Below, piece after piece: positions 1 through 8,411 of a stretch of DNA of 64,000 nt. Every line of letters begins with the position of its first letter. Within the stretch, counting starts at the first letter, position 1. The translations under genes were made by a program, and so were the position numbers. Source of the DNA: a virus. Below the pieces are notes generated by a model, which was not told the origin of the DNA, did not search any database, and worked only from the letters and a program-made list of their open reading frames with translations. The DNA lies in IMG/VR virus record IMGVR_UViG_3300046532_001566, positions 1-64,000 of that record. One strand, 5' to 3'.

Positions 1-722
1 TCCTTGTCACCAGTTAGAAGCAATACCGGTCCCCAATATCCTTTGCCAGCAAGTGTTATAAAACGTTGGCCGTATCGTAGATTACCATTTGTATTGTAAT
101 TGTCACATACTGGGTAATAAGCAACACCACCAGCATAAAGTGGTTTAACTTCTGCAATCTGTACAGGTTCTGCTGTCATTGCTTTAAGTGTGGTCCACCC
201 ACCTTGTGATCCACCCATCATATATGTCTTCTTAGGATCAGTACCTTGATCTTTCAACCAACGTCCAACTGCAATAGCATCAAAAGTACGAACGATTGCG
301 TCTATTTCTTTGTTTCTCTCTCTATTCTGTGATACTCCACGTGACCAAAAACTATCAAGAACTAGAACATTTGCTTTATGTTTGATTTTAAGTTGCATTG
401 CAGTACGCCATACAACATTGCCAACTCCATGTCCTCCGTGCATAATAACATATGTAGGACTTTCAAATGGAGTTTTAGTTGGTGTCCAACTTACTGTTAG
501 CAAACCTTTACCATCATAAGATGGAACTTGTGAACTCATTGGTCCTAAGCCAAGTCGCTTAGTTAGATACCCCTTTTTATCGTCAATATCGTTAACTACA
601 ACAGGACTTGCTCCATTATAAGAAATAGCAGAATTAGCTGATCCAGACTTAGTTGTTTGGCAACCAGTCACTACACCAGCGACTGCGATTACAAGTACTA
701 AGTTTTTAAATTTAATATTCAT
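1..722 (-). CDS. Exported lipoprotein, alpha/beta-hydrolase (dienelactone-hydrolase-like), 3' end outside window
   Basis: About 240 codons are visible and the C-terminus lies beyond the left edge. The N-terminus is a lipoprotein signal: a hydrophobic stretch ending in VVTGC, with the lipidated Cys at residue 21. Further in, HGGHG near residue 95 fits an oxyanion-hole loop and GGSQGG near residue 168 is the GxSxG nucleophile elbow. The last visible residues, LLLTGDKD, fit the strand that carries the acid residue. Predicted role: an ester or lactone hydrolase anchored in the envelope; substrate unknown. The ATG overlaps the stop of the upstream gene (TAATG), so it is translationally coupled to it. 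A secreted hydrolase is odd cargo for a phage. Confidence 0.8.
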   Translation of the reverse strand, partial: MNIKFKNLVLVIAVAGVVTGCQTTKSGSANSAISYNGASPVVVNDIDDKKGYLTKRLGLGPMSSQVPSYDGKGLLTVSWTPTKTPFESPTYVIMHGGHGVGNVVWRTAMQLKIKHKANVLVLDSFWSRGVSQNRERNKEIDAIVRTFDAIAVGRWLKDQGTDPKKTYMMGGSQGGWTTLKAMTAEPVQIAEVKPLYAGGVAYYPVCDNYNTNGNLRYGQRFITLAGKGYWGPVLLLTGDK

Positions 723-1252
723 TATGCTATTTCCCTTATCATTCCAAGTTCACGTAATTTAGTTGCCATATCAGCACCAACTAACTGTTCTAAAGTTTCA
801 ACTTCTTTTGTTGCTTTAGGAAGTTTAATTTTTAAACTTTTTCTTTGACCTTCTGGAGTTAGTAAGTAAGGCTTATCCCATGCTCCAATGTTAAAGCTGA
901 TGTAAAAAGCAGTATGGAAATAATCGCTTTGTGAATCGCTCTCATCAAACCAACCACGTCCTTTATGAAAACCTTCTCCGCGAGCTGGAGCCGTTTTAAT
1001 AATGTCAAGGACGTTATCACAAAATGCTTTATGCTCGCCATACATGTTAGTATGGAACTGGTTAATCTGCACATAATTGTCTTTACCATATGCATCTGTA
1101 CGATACAAATCATTAAAAGCAATATCACCCTGTAGCAATGTAACAGCCACTTGTGAATAATGTTGCTTACGAACAGAGAATTTCATAGCTGGAAAGGCTA
1201 CTTTAAGTTCCTGCCTAATTGCTTGAACATCTTTTGCATTAATAAAAGCCAT
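722..1252 (-). CDS. LPD29-domain-like phage protein
   Basis: This is a 176-residue soluble protein. Residues 8-35 (AKDVQAIRQELKVAFPAMKF, then SVR) resemble the opening of the LPD29 domain (large polyvalent protein-associated domain 29), common in phages and of unknown function. The rest is mixed alpha/beta with no catalytic motif I recognise. It is the first gene after a strong sigma-70 promoter at 1294-1322, so it is probably early, and it leads into the lipoprotein hydrolase through a TAATG overlap. The LPD29 assignment is from memory of the family consensus. Confidence 0.75.
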   Translation of the reverse strand: MAFINAKDVQAIRQELKVAFPAMKFSVRKQHYSQVAVTLLQGDIAFNDLYRTDAYGKDNYVQINQFHTNMYGEHKAFCDNVLDIIKTAPARGEGFHKGRGWFDESDSQSDYFHTAFYISFNIGAWDKPYLLTPEGQRKSLKIKLPKATKEVETLEQLVGADMATKLRELGMIREIA

Positions 1253-1293
1253 ATATTCGTCTCCTGTTGTGTATCTAATTCCTCATTATATAC

Positions 1294-1322
1294 AGTATAC
1301 GACACTATGGTCCTAAAGTCAA
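1294..1322 (-). promoter_or_regulatory. Strong sigma-70 promoter (early)
   Basis: On the minus strand: -35 TTGACT, a 17-bp spacer, -10 TATACT. It points into the gene at 722-1252. The run GTATACTGTATATA around its -10 is also present at the promoter at 61514-61542, suggesting one class of early promoter. Confidence 0.85.
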
Positions 1323-1349
1323 CCTTTTTCTGCATAAAAGTACAGAAAA

Positions 1350-1616
1350 TTAGTCTTGTTTATCAATGACTTCCAAATTAATTTGCTTAGGAGGCAAGTT
1401 TTTTGTAGCTAATTGTATAATTATAGACAAAAATACCGCAGATCCAACACACCACAATCCTTCAAATAGTATCAGAGACCAACCAGTGGCACTATATGTA
1501 ACCCATACCCAGATCTGTGATCCAACTAGTACTCCTAGCATGCCTAGCACCATTAACCAACCTACGAGCTTATGTAATATTGCAATACCAAGTTCTTCAT
1601 GCTTAGTATCACGCAT
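1350..1616 (-). CDS. Small two-helix membrane protein
   Basis: An 88-residue protein with two hydrophobic segments, about residues 15-38 (rich in Leu, Val, Gly, Trp) and 46-68, and a charged C-terminal tail. No family recognised. It follows the gene at 1609-1887 with an 8-bp overlap, so the two are one transcription unit downstream of tRNA-Gly. It could be an inner-membrane protein acting on the host envelope; that is inference only. Confidence 0.65.
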   Translation of the reverse strand: MRDTKHEELGIAILHKLVGWLMVLGMLGVLVGSQIWVWVTYSATGWSLILFEGLWCVGSAVFLSIIIQLATKNLPPKQINLEVIDKQD

Positions 1617-1887
1617 TAATATAACCAGTTAACGGATCCATTGCTTCTGTGCGAGATTCACGATGCTGAACAATGTAATTTGCTTTAGGAAAAGCAAGAC
1701 GCAATGCTTTATCTAGTTTGCGTTCAAGCTCTTCTCGTCTGTTAGCAGTAATATGATGAGTTGAAGGTTGTTCATCATATAGTTGAGCGACTGCATCTGG
1801 ATTCTTAGGTGTCCAGGCGCCAAGCCATTTGCCTTCTTTTTTATTAATGCCTACATCAATGTGGACAATACCTATTGAACTTTTCAT
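1609..1887 (-). CDS. Hypothetical protein, 92 aa
   Basis: Soluble and mixed-charge, with no recognised domain. The start is supported by AAGGAA seven bases upstream. It lies 16 bp downstream of tRNA-Gly and shares its promoter at 1988-2016. The middle third (around NRREELERKLDKALRLAF) is a likely amphipathic helix. Confidence 0.65.
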   Translation of the reverse strand: MKSSIGIVHIDVGINKKEGKWLGAWTPKNPDAVAQLYDEQPSTHHITANRREELERKLDKALRLAFPKANYIVQHRESRTEAMDPLTGYINA

Positions 1888-1903
1888 TTTTATTCCTTAA
1901 AGT

Positions 1904-1978
1904 TGGAGCGGGTGGACAGAATCGAACTGACATCAAAAGGTTGGAAACCTCTTATAATAACCATTATACGACACCCGC
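1904..1978 (-). tRNA. tRNA-Gly (anticodon UCC)
   Basis: Read on the minus strand it folds as a cloverleaf: acceptor GCGGGTG pairing with CACCCGC, discriminator T, and an encoded CCA at 1904-1906. The anticodon loop TTTCCAA gives anticodon TCC. The T-loop TTCGATT is intact. It decodes GGA, a codon favoured by this AT-rich genome. A perfect sigma-70 promoter lies just upstream at 1988-2016. Confidence 0.95.
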
Positions 1979-1987
1979 TATTTTACT

Positions 1988-2016
1988 ATTATACGGTATA
2001 TGTAAACTAAAGTCAA
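1988..2016 (-). promoter_or_regulatory. Sigma-70 promoter of tRNA-Gly
   Basis: -35 TTGACT, 17-bp spacer, -10 TATAAT on the minus strand, ten bases upstream of the mature tRNA. It probably also drives the genes at 1609-1887 and 1350-1616. Confidence 0.85.
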
Positions 2017-2017
2017 C

Positions 2018-2025
2018 CATAAATA
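2018..2025 (+). promoter_or_regulatory. T4-type late promoter box (CATAAATA)
   Basis: CATAAATA differs from the T4 late consensus TATAAATA at the first base. It is followed by five bases and then the ATG at 2031, so transcription would begin at about the start codon. Confidence 0.5.
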
Positions 2026-2030
2026 TGCAT

Positions 2031-2711
2031 ATGGAACAACCTTATTTAACCGTTTCGTTCAGCCTTTCCAATGAATCATGGACATGGGCACAGGACATAA
2101 CTGCTCCGATGGTAAAGGATTACCAAGACAATGCTCCTCTTGATGCGGCCTTGATAACTCCTGAACCTGATATGATTCAGGCATGGAAAAAATCAAAGGC
2201 ATATACTGAAATTAATGCATTCACTAAAACATATGGATTAACCGATGGCGAGGTGAATTTTTTTATTTATAAATCTATCGATAAGCCATTAGATGATCCT
2301 CGAGGCAATCCTCATATTGATACTACTGGTCCAGATAGATATAGTGGTGATAAAATTAATATACCAGTTCGATTTAATATCCTATTAAGTGGAGAAGAAA
2401 ATCAAGAAATGAATTGGTGGAATTGTGATAGAGATCATTGGAAGGTGCGAGTTGCTGAATTTCCTAGACCTAATGGGGTGCCGGCAAAACGCCTACAAGC
2501 TAAAGGTGGGATAGAAAGAAGTCGAGCGGGGCAATATAAATTATTAGGTGAACCAGATTATAAATGCAATACACTGGCTAAACTAAACAAAGAATCTTCA
2601 TTTGTGAGGACTGATATTTTACATTCTATTAATTGGGATGGTAACAGCCCACGATTGCTATTATCATTACGATTCACGCAACCATGGGCTGATTTAAAAA
2701 TTCCTAGTTAG
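2031..2711 (+). CDS. Predicted 2OG-Fe(II) oxygenase-like protein
   Basis: A 226-residue protein. The pattern HID near residue 92, then H in DILHSI and R in PRLLLSLRF near the C-terminus fits the HxD...H...R metal and 2-oxoglutarate set of the double-stranded beta-helix dioxygenases. Two ATGs are in frame (2025, 2031); I chose 2031 because the late box sits five bases before it. The open frame extends upstream through the tRNA gene on the other strand, which is not coding. The gene converges with the fibre gene and overlaps its end by 8 bp. Substrate unknown. Confidence 0.6.
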   Translation: MEQPYLTVSFSLSNESWTWAQDITAPMVKDYQDNAPLDAALITPEPDMIQAWKKSKAYTEINAFTKTYGLTDGEVNFFIYKSIDKPLDDPRGNPHIDTTGPDRYSGDKINIPVRFNILLSGEENQEMNWWNCDRDHWKVRVAEFPRPNGVPAKRLQAKGGIERSRAGQYKLLGEPDYKCNTLAKLNKESSFVRTDILHSINWDGNSPRLLLSLRFTQPWADLKIPS

Positions 2712-4305
2712 GAAGTTTTCCATAATCAACTATATAATGTCCTTTTTCAACACTAACAGCATCTTGATACTTTGTGCCTAGTAAGTCCTGAGCCATAACA
2801 CCTGTATGTCTTGTCTCACTATCCCATACATAGTTATAAGAATACCAAGAAAGTCCATTCTCAACCTTAACTGGTTCAATGTTTTCTTTTAATCTAATAT
2901 CACTAAAGAATTTTTTAACTGACCTAGATGCTTTCTTAGCGGCATCTGCCGCGGCGTTTGCAGATCGTTGTGCCATTGCGGCGGCTTGTTGTGCTTGTTG
3001 TTCGGATGCTCTCCTAGCCGCTAGTGCCATCTGTTGTGCTTGTTCTGCTTTACGTTGAGCTTCTTCTTGAACTTTACGGGCTGTTTCAGCCGCTAATTGT
3101 TTAGCAAGGTTTGCCTGATGCTCGGCTTCAACTTGGGCCGCATGTGCTTTTGCCTGGGCAATCTCAGCTTGTTCTTTAGCGGCATTTGCAATTTCTTGGG
3201 CTTCTTTTTTTGCCTTCTCTACAGCTAACTTAGATGCTTCAACAGCTTCTTTTGCTACTCTAGCAGTTTCTTCTGCTATTGCTGTTGCGGCCTGTTCTGC
3301 ACCAGAAATAATCTTAGTACTCTCTTCTTCAACATGTTTCAATTCATGAGATGCGGCCTTCTTAACTCTATCTGCTTCGTCTGTTGCGGCTTTAATAACT
3401 GTTGCTTTAAGTTTGTCAGCTTGTTTAATAGCCTCTTCTGATTGTTGCTGTGCATCTTGAATAATACCTTTGGCTTGAGTCATTGCTTCTTGTGGATGAG
3501 TTAATACATCATATGTAAACTTACCTACATTTAATATTGGAGTTGTATCAATTTCAACATCAATATCTGCATCAATACCAATTAACACCGCGGCTTCTCC
3601 GGAAATGCCAACACTAACTACGCCATCATTCATAGTTGCATGAGCTTCACCTTCAATACCTACTTGTTCACCAATGCTAACTCCAGCAGTAGCATCGCCA
3701 CCAACAGAACCAATTGGTGTGTCTATTGTTCCTGATACCCCTGCATCTACTCCAGTACTTGCTCCAGCAATGGCTCCGGCACCTACATCAACTCCGTGTT
3801 CTCCAACACTAGCATGAATTTCTGCACCTGCATGAGTTTCTGCATAAGCACCTGCATGAGCGTCACCTTCTGCACCTGCAAGAGTAATATCACCTAATGG
3901 GGTATCAACTGTTGCATCTGCACTTCCGCCAGCATGTGCTTCTACACCTACTTTTGCTTCAATCATTGCTCCGGCTCCGACACTAGCATCACTACCATCA
4001 AATCCAGCTTCTGCATATGCTTCTGCACTAGCTTCAGCACTTGCACTAACACCAGCATGACCTTCTGCACTTTCACTCATTGCTCCTTGTGTAGCATGAG
4101 CTTCTGCTTCTGTTTCCGCATGAGCTTCTGCTTCTACGTGAGCTCCTGCTTCTGCCTTAACACCTGAATCTGTAACTTCTGTTCCAGCATGTGCATCAGC
4201 TTGAACGTGAGCTTCTGCTTCTGCTCCAGTAGAAGTTCCTGTAGCTTCATTGCCTGTTTGAGACGAAGTACTAGCACCTTTTTCTATTTCTCCTGATTGT
4301 TCCAT
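2704..4305 (-). CDS. Ala/His-rich fibre-like protein with C-terminal S74 intramolecular chaperone
   Basis: A 533-residue protein in three parts. Residues about 20-250 are low-complexity, with alternating Ala and His/Glu/Gly (repeats such as AEAHAE), suggesting a repetitive beta structure. Residues about 265-460 are a long Ala/Lys/Glu coiled coil. Residues about 468-533 match the peptidase S74 chaperone domain: SDIRLKENI, GLSWYSYNYVW, GVMAQDL. S74 domains trimerise fibres and then cut themselves off, with Ser and Lys of the SDxRLK motif as the dyad. Likely role: tail fibre or spike, made late as the last gene of the operon behind the late box at 5523-5530, next to a lipase. Confidence 0.8.
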   Translation of the reverse strand: MEQSGEIEKGASTSSQTGNEATGTSTGAEAEAHVQADAHAGTEVTDSGVKAEAGAHVEAEAHAETEAEAHATQGAMSESAEGHAGVSASAEASAEAYAEAGFDGSDASVGAGAMIEAKVGVEAHAGGSADATVDTPLGDITLAGAEGDAHAGAYAETHAGAEIHASVGEHGVDVGAGAIAGASTGVDAGVSGTIDTPIGSVGGDATAGVSIGEQVGIEGEAHATMNDGVVSVGISGEAAVLIGIDADIDVEIDTTPILNVGKFTYDVLTHPQEAMTQAKGIIQDAQQQSEEAIKQADKLKATVIKAATDEADRVKKAASHELKHVEEESTKIISGAEQAATAIAEETARVAKEAVEASKLAVEKAKKEAQEIANAAKEQAEIAQAKAHAAQVEAEHQANLAKQLAAETARKVQEEAQRKAEQAQQMALAARRASEQQAQQAAAMAQRSANAAADAAKKASRSVKKFFSDIRLKENIEPVKVENGLSWYSYNYVWDSETRHTGVMAQDLLGTKYQDAVSVEKGHYIVDYGKLPN

Positions 4306-4321
4306 AAAATTATTACCTTTT

Positions 4322-5101
4322 CTAAATTTGAGGGCGTTCTTCGCCGTTCTTATACATTTCTAACTGTTTAACATATCTATCACTACTATGGTTAATAAAA
4401 AAGTTTACATTTCCTTTGAAAATACCTTTCCAAAACCCTCTCCATTGATCTTTGGTTGCTTGCCACCTTGTCATATCTCTTACATTACCCCAGTGATTCA
4501 TGTAATGTAATGTTCCGTGGTGTTTATATCTACCAAACAAATCAGGTGGAACTTTAGGTACAATATCAGCACCGTTAACCCAACGATGATGAGGCACACT
4601 TAAAGTCCTAACAAATGATTTGTTTCCAGATCTTGGTTCACCATAGGTAAAGACTCCTTCTACAGATGGTAAACTTTCTAGTTCATGAAACCTATTTCCA
4701 ATAAGGCACGCCATAGCGGCACCCAATGAATGTCCACAGACCCATACTTTTTGTTTTTTTAATTTTAGAATTTCTTGTATTGCAGGCCAAAGTCGATCTA
4801 CACTATGTTTAAATCCGTAATGCACTTTACCAGGTTGTCCTGTAATTGGCCTAACTAATTTAATTTGTAAATCTGCTTTAATATCTGCAAATTGCGTAGG
4901 CTCAGTGCCTCTACATGCTATAACTAAATCCTTTGTATTCCACGCAATATATGCTTGACTAGAATCAACATCAATAAACTTAATCTGAGTAAATCCAAGA
5001 TCTTTAAATACCTTTGTTGCTACCTTTACATCTTTATAAGCGTTTTTAGCTAATTGAGCAAACAAGAAACTTTGCTCTTTAAAACTTAATTTTGTTATCA
5101 T
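4322..5101 (-). CDS. Class 3 lipase-like hydrolase
   Basis: A 259-residue protein. VIACRGTEP near residue 65 and GHSLGAAMA near residue 123 (Ser nucleophile) match the fungal-type lipase 3 family. GADIVP near residue 178 supplies the Asp, and a His in HYMNHWG or FINHSSD would finish the triad. There is no signal peptide, so it acts in the cytoplasm, leaves at lysis, or is a virion part. A good Shine-Dalgarno (AAGGAG) precedes the ATG. It sits 16 bp before the fibre gene in a late operon, which suggests a link to host-surface lipid or to lysis. Confidence 0.85.
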   Translation of the reverse strand: MITKLSFKEQSFLFAQLAKNAYKDVKVATKVFKDLGFTQIKFIDVDSSQAYIAWNTKDLVIACRGTEPTQFADIKADLQIKLVRPITGQPGKVHYGFKHSVDRLWPAIQEILKLKKQKVWVCGHSLGAAMACLIGNRFHELESLPSVEGVFTYGEPRSGNKSFVRTLSVPHHRWVNGADIVPKVPPDLFGRYKHHGTLHYMNHWGNVRDMTRWQATKDQWRGFWKGIFKGNVNFFINHSSDRYVKQLEMYKNGEERPQI

Positions 5102-5160
5102 ATTGTTGACTCCTTATTACTCCGATATTTAGCATCGAGCTGAGTAAAGTAGCCATTTAA

Positions 5161-5517
5161 TTAATAATATAAGAAGTAAATAATAAGAAAGTATGTAGAA
5201 TAATGTAACAACTGATCTACTGTTAACAACCACCAATAACCTAAGTCAGCTTGTGCAAGTTCAAATCTATTGTTAATCCGTGTCTTTGTACAATCAATAT
5301 GCCAGTGAGCAATGTAATCAATTATTCCAGCAATAAGAGCAATATAAATTCCGCCTAAACATAATACTAAAAATGTACCAATGCCGTGGCCTAGATAATG
5401 TAACTGGGCTCGAGGACTAAAATATATATGTTTTTTCTGATATCCTAAATGTCGTTGTATTCCAACATCTACAATCGCATGCTTTACGATTAATCCAAAT
5501 AAAAATAGTGCTTCCAT
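5161..5517 (-). CDS. DUF3307-like membrane protein
   Basis: A 118-residue integral membrane protein with about three hydrophobic segments. Its conserved His/Asp pattern (KHAIVDVGIQ near residue 12, HYLGHGIGTF near 40, HWHIDCTK near 72) resembles DUF3307, found in phages and bacteria. Function unknown. First gene of the operon with the lipase and fibre. The late box TATAAATA ends five bases before the ATG, so the transcript may lack a leader. Confidence 0.75.
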   Translation of the reverse strand: MEALFLFGLIVKHAIVDVGIQRHLGYQKKHIYFSPRAQLHYLGHGIGTFLVLCLGGIYIALIAGIIDYIAHWHIDCTKTRINNRFELAQADLGYWWLLTVDQLLHYSTYFLIIYFLYY

Positions 5518-5522
5518 AGTAC

Positions 5523-5530
5523 TATTTATA
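5523..5530 (-). promoter_or_regulatory. T4-type late promoter box
   Basis: TATAAATA on the minus strand, followed by GTACT and the ATG of the DUF3307-like gene. It would drive the membrane protein, lipase and fibre genes late in infection. Confidence 0.75.
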
Positions 5531-5545
5531 AACTAGAAGTTGTAT

Positions 5546-5622
5546 TGGCCTGCCCGACAGGATTCGAACCTGTGACCTACGGTTTAGAAGACCGTTGCTC
5601 TATCCAGCTGAGCTACGGGCAG
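5546..5622 (-). tRNA. tRNA-Arg (anticodon UCU)
   Basis: Acceptor CTGCCCG pairs with CGGGCAG, discriminator G, encoded CCA at 5546-5548. The anticodon loop CTTCTAA carries TCT; the T-loop TTCGAAT is intact. It decodes AGA, common in this AT-rich genome. The sigma-70 promoter at 5669-5697 lies upstream. Confidence 0.96.
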
Positions 5623-5668
5623 TTATGTCAATACAACCCATTTACGGGCAGTAACAATTTATTAAAGT

Positions 5669-5697
5669 ATTATACATTAATATTAGCTTAATGTCAA
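5669..5697 (-). promoter_or_regulatory. Sigma-70 promoter of tRNA-Arg
   Basis: -35 TTGACA, 17-bp spacer, -10 TATAAT on the minus strand: a full consensus promoter, about 47 bp upstream of the mature tRNA. Confidence 0.88.
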
Positions 5698-5713
5698 CCT
5701 GTTTATTTGATCG

Positions 5714-6289
5714 TCATCCTTTGATCGTCATATGGCCTTCTAATTTCCAACGTTCTCTATTCAACTCTGTCCATGATTTTCCCTCTTCTTTAACAATAGC
5801 TTTCTTTCTCTCATACAAGCCAGGAGTTAGATCTTTATACAATCTATGAAATTGAGGTAACATTCCTTCCCTTGCTCCTGCTTTTAATCTAGGAGCATTA
5901 TCTGCATGGGCCATACTTGCAATACTAGTGCCTCCACATAGTACACTTTCTCTTTCAAGTTCATGTTGCAGGAGTGTATATAAATGTCTGCCTCTCCACT
6001 TATCTTCTGTCCAGATTAAAACAATCATTGCTTGTCTATTATACGAATGATATTCCCAAATGACTCCTCCTAAGAACTCCTCAGGATCTGTTGCAGTTGT
6101 TAAAAATATTGCTCTATGCGAACTTGCCGCAAGTTCATAAGGAGTCATACCCCAACCCTTTTCAAGTAAGAATAATGTTGCTTTATAGTAAGAAGCAGTT
6201 AAGGCTGGCTCTTGTCCTATTGTATCTGTGTGCCAGATTTGAACGTCCATTCCTTGTGCATCTTGTTTTACTGTTCCTTTACGCCTCAT
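5714..6289 (-). CDS. GNAT-type acetyltransferase-like protein
   Basis: A 191-residue protein. The core reads as a GNAT fold: strand LGGVIWEY near residue 73, strand MIVLIWTE near 87, then DKWRGRHLYTLL near 95, in the place of the acetyl-CoA loop and helix, and ASMAHADN near 124. The Q/RxxGxG/A motif is imperfect. The start overlaps the stop of the PP-loop gene (ATGA), so it is translated with it. It may modify the product of that enzyme; that is inference. Confidence 0.65.
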   Translation of the reverse strand: MRRKGTVKQDAQGMDVQIWHTDTIGQEPALTASYYKATLFLLEKGWGMTPYELAASSHRAIFLTTATDPEEFLGGVIWEYHSYNRQAMIVLIWTEDKWRGRHLYTLLQHELERESVLCGGTSIASMAHADNAPRLKAGAREGMLPQFHRLYKDLTPGLYERKKAIVKEEGKSWTELNRERWKLEGHMTIKG

Positions 6290-7602
6290 GTTGTCTCCTC
6301 ACTCCATGTTATCTTAAAATTTGAAAGATGGTGCCTAACATAATATTGAACCATAGGATCCATAATGTCTAACATAGTATAATCTGTTGTAATTCCAAAT
6401 CTATGAGAAGGTTTAGGATAAACATCAGTTATAACCGTTTGTCGCACAGAATTTTGTCCCATACTCTCTAACTTTAACTTAAAGTCACGATACCATACAT
6501 TATTATCTAGTTCGTAGATATAATCCCTTGCAACTTTTTTATAAGTGCCGGCGCCAAACCCAATCTTCTGACCGTTATTATTATTATTCATAGACCATTG
6601 CTGATAAGCCGGCCATAAGTACCAATTTTCAATTTTATTAATTGCTTTTTCCATATCATAACGATCATTATAATACATAGCACCACGCACTCCACAGTTA
6701 ATCATTTTAACATTAAAAATTAACCACCAAAAGAAATCATGTAAACTAATAACTGGGCAAGATGCTGTTTTTGCATTTAATGCATACTTGTCATATAATT
6801 TACGCCCAAACATAGGATCAGGATTTGGATTAGTTGGTATTGGAAATAAAGATGTATCTCCATACTGGAAATATGCTACCAATGCATCTTCGAATACACT
6901 AAAATGTGTATCCTTGTCGCTTAACTTATGTAAGTTATTTCTTACATGAGTTCGTTGTTCTGCTGTAAGTTTGTGACCTATTTTTTGTTCCCAGGCATGA
7001 TAAAAGTTAAGACCTAATACAGTGCCGTGAATACAATCTCCGTCGTCTGCTGTTACCGGTGTGTAACCTTGTTCAAGTAACATGTCATATTTGTTAATCA
7101 TAGAATCAATAATTTTAAATTTACCAAATATAAACTTACGCCAGTAATTTGGATTCTCTACTACTGCTTGAACACTTGTGCAGATAGCAACATTCTTAAG
7201 TTGTTCTTTTGTTAAATTTTTAATTAGAGCAGTTGTAATGATTGTTGAATCAATGCCACCTGAATACATAATAGCAAATTTCTCATTATTCTCATCAATG
7301 CGTCTAGCATAATCCATTGCCTGACTATCTGATGCTTCTGAAAATGTTCCAGTATAGGTTGAATCATATTGTATTAGTTTATACTTAGGTAAAATCTCAT
7401 CTGGCCAAGGTAGAGTCCATTCAGAACTATCTCTAGTTGAAAACCTATTAGGATTAATACGTCTAGCAAGATCAATTACAAACTTACCTCCAGGCCCTAC
7501 CTCATTATAAGTTTCCGTCCAAAAAGTGTTAGCTTCTGCTCCGTCCCAATTTACAGAAGAATAGTAAATCTTTGTATCTGCATTCATAGTATTAATGTTC
7601 AT
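6286..7602 (-). CDS. Asparagine-synthetase-like PP-loop enzyme (paralog 1)
   Basis: A 438-residue protein with the PP-loop SGGIDST at residues 114-120, the ATP pyrophosphatase signature of the asparagine synthetase C-domain. After it come ENPNYWRKFIFGKFKI and DFFWWLIFNVKM, both shared with the paralogs at 15757, 25071 and 26844. The second ATP motif (GEGxDxxFG in AsnB) is degenerate here (DDGDCIHG). There is no N-terminal glutaminase domain. Such enzymes activate a carboxyl group by adenylation before an amine attacks; the substrate is unknown. Coupled upstream to 7599-8411 and downstream to a GNAT-like gene by ATGA overlaps. Confidence 0.8.
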   Translation of the reverse strand: MNINTMNADTKIYYSSVNWDGAEANTFWTETYNEVGPGGKFVIDLARRINPNRFSTRDSSEWTLPWPDEILPKYKLIQYDSTYTGTFSEASDSQAMDYARRIDENNEKFAIMYSGGIDSTIITTALIKNLTKEQLKNVAICTSVQAVVENPNYWRKFIFGKFKIIDSMINKYDMLLEQGYTPVTADDGDCIHGTVLGLNFYHAWEQKIGHKLTAEQRTHVRNNLHKLSDKDTHFSVFEDALVAYFQYGDTSLFPIPTNPNPDPMFGRKLYDKYALNAKTASCPVISLHDFFWWLIFNVKMINCGVRGAMYYNDRYDMEKAINKIENWYLWPAYQQWSMNNNNNGQKIGFGAGTYKKVARDYIYELDNNVWYRDFKLKLESMGQNSVRQTVITDVYPKPSHRFGITTDYTMLDIMDPMVQYYVRHHLSNFKITWSEETT

Positions 7603-8411
7603 AGCAAGTACCCAGAGTAACCAGATAAATCTGTATCTGCTTGTGAAGTCTGTTTAGCTAAGTCTGCAGGTTCTGGATAATCTGGATTGTTTAAAATTGC
7701 GTAAAACATTTTACGCATAGGATAAGAATGAGGAGTATTGTTTTCCCTCCACATATCAGCAATCTTGTTCATTGCATCATCTACTGTATCTGCATTATAT
7801 AATATTCTACGGATCTCATTCTTAGGACCTAATGAAGATACTGTATTAGAACTATCTGCCGGAGTAGACATGCTAGTATCAACTTCCCCTGAAAGAAAAT
7901 CATTAACAAACTCTTCCATTGGTAAAAAGTTATGCACCATTTCAAATATCTTTGCAGTATGCCAGGTACGAATTACAAATTTTGCATATTCTGAGAATTC
8001 TATAAATGTATCGTATCCTTGTGTACCAGGAACATAATCTTTAGGCATTTGCAAGCATGGTACTAAGAATGGATCTTTCATTTTTCTAAAAACAGGAGTC
8101 TGTCTGCTAAACAACAATCCAGCAGAACCACCTATAATTTGTTTGTCGTTTACTGTAAAATTAGTAATGTTTCCGTTGTGTACATCAACCTTTTCATCTT
8201 TACCAATTACTAATACCGCAATAGCAGGCATCTTACTGCTTAATATCTTTGCACATTCAAATGCCGTGTAAGGATCAAATGTATCAACTGCGAAGCATCT
8301 GTCAACTCCCGGACTGTAAAATATATTACCATTAACTCTACGTCCTCTGGCATTCATATGGAAGAAGGATATCTTTTCGTTTATATTATTTCCCCAGGCC
8401 ACTGTACTCAT
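7599..8411 (-). CDS. Partner protein of PP-loop enzyme (divergent)
   Basis: About 270 residues, beginning MSTVAWGN. The frame extends to a TTG at 8435, but the ATG at 8411 gives less overlap with the gene before it. The N-terminal third looks alpha/beta (FAVDTF, AIAVLVIG). The C-terminal part is helical with many charged residues. No family recognised. Its position directly before a PP-loop gene with a 4-bp overlap matches three other partner genes (16854, 26129, 27893), but its sequence is clearly further away, so homology is unproven. Confidence 0.6.
   Translation of the reverse strand: MSTVAWGNNINEKISFFHMNARGRRVNGNIFYSPGVDRCFAVDTFDPYTAFECAKILSSKMPAIAVLVIGKDEKVDVHNGNITNFTVNDKQIIGGSAGLLFSRQTPVFRKMKDPFLVPCLQMPKDYVPGTQGYDTFIEFSEYAKFVIRTWHTAKIFEMVHNFLPMEEFVNDFLSGEVDTSMSTPADSSNTVSSLGPKNEIRRILYNADTVDDAMNKIADMWRENNTPHSYPMRKMFYAILNNPDYPEPADLAKQTSQADTDLSGYSGYLL

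Noticed and set aside
1875-2030. Coding frame running through tRNA-Gly into the plus-strand oxygenase
   Set aside because: The tRNA is clear on the other strand, and the late box with ATG at 2031 gives a better start.
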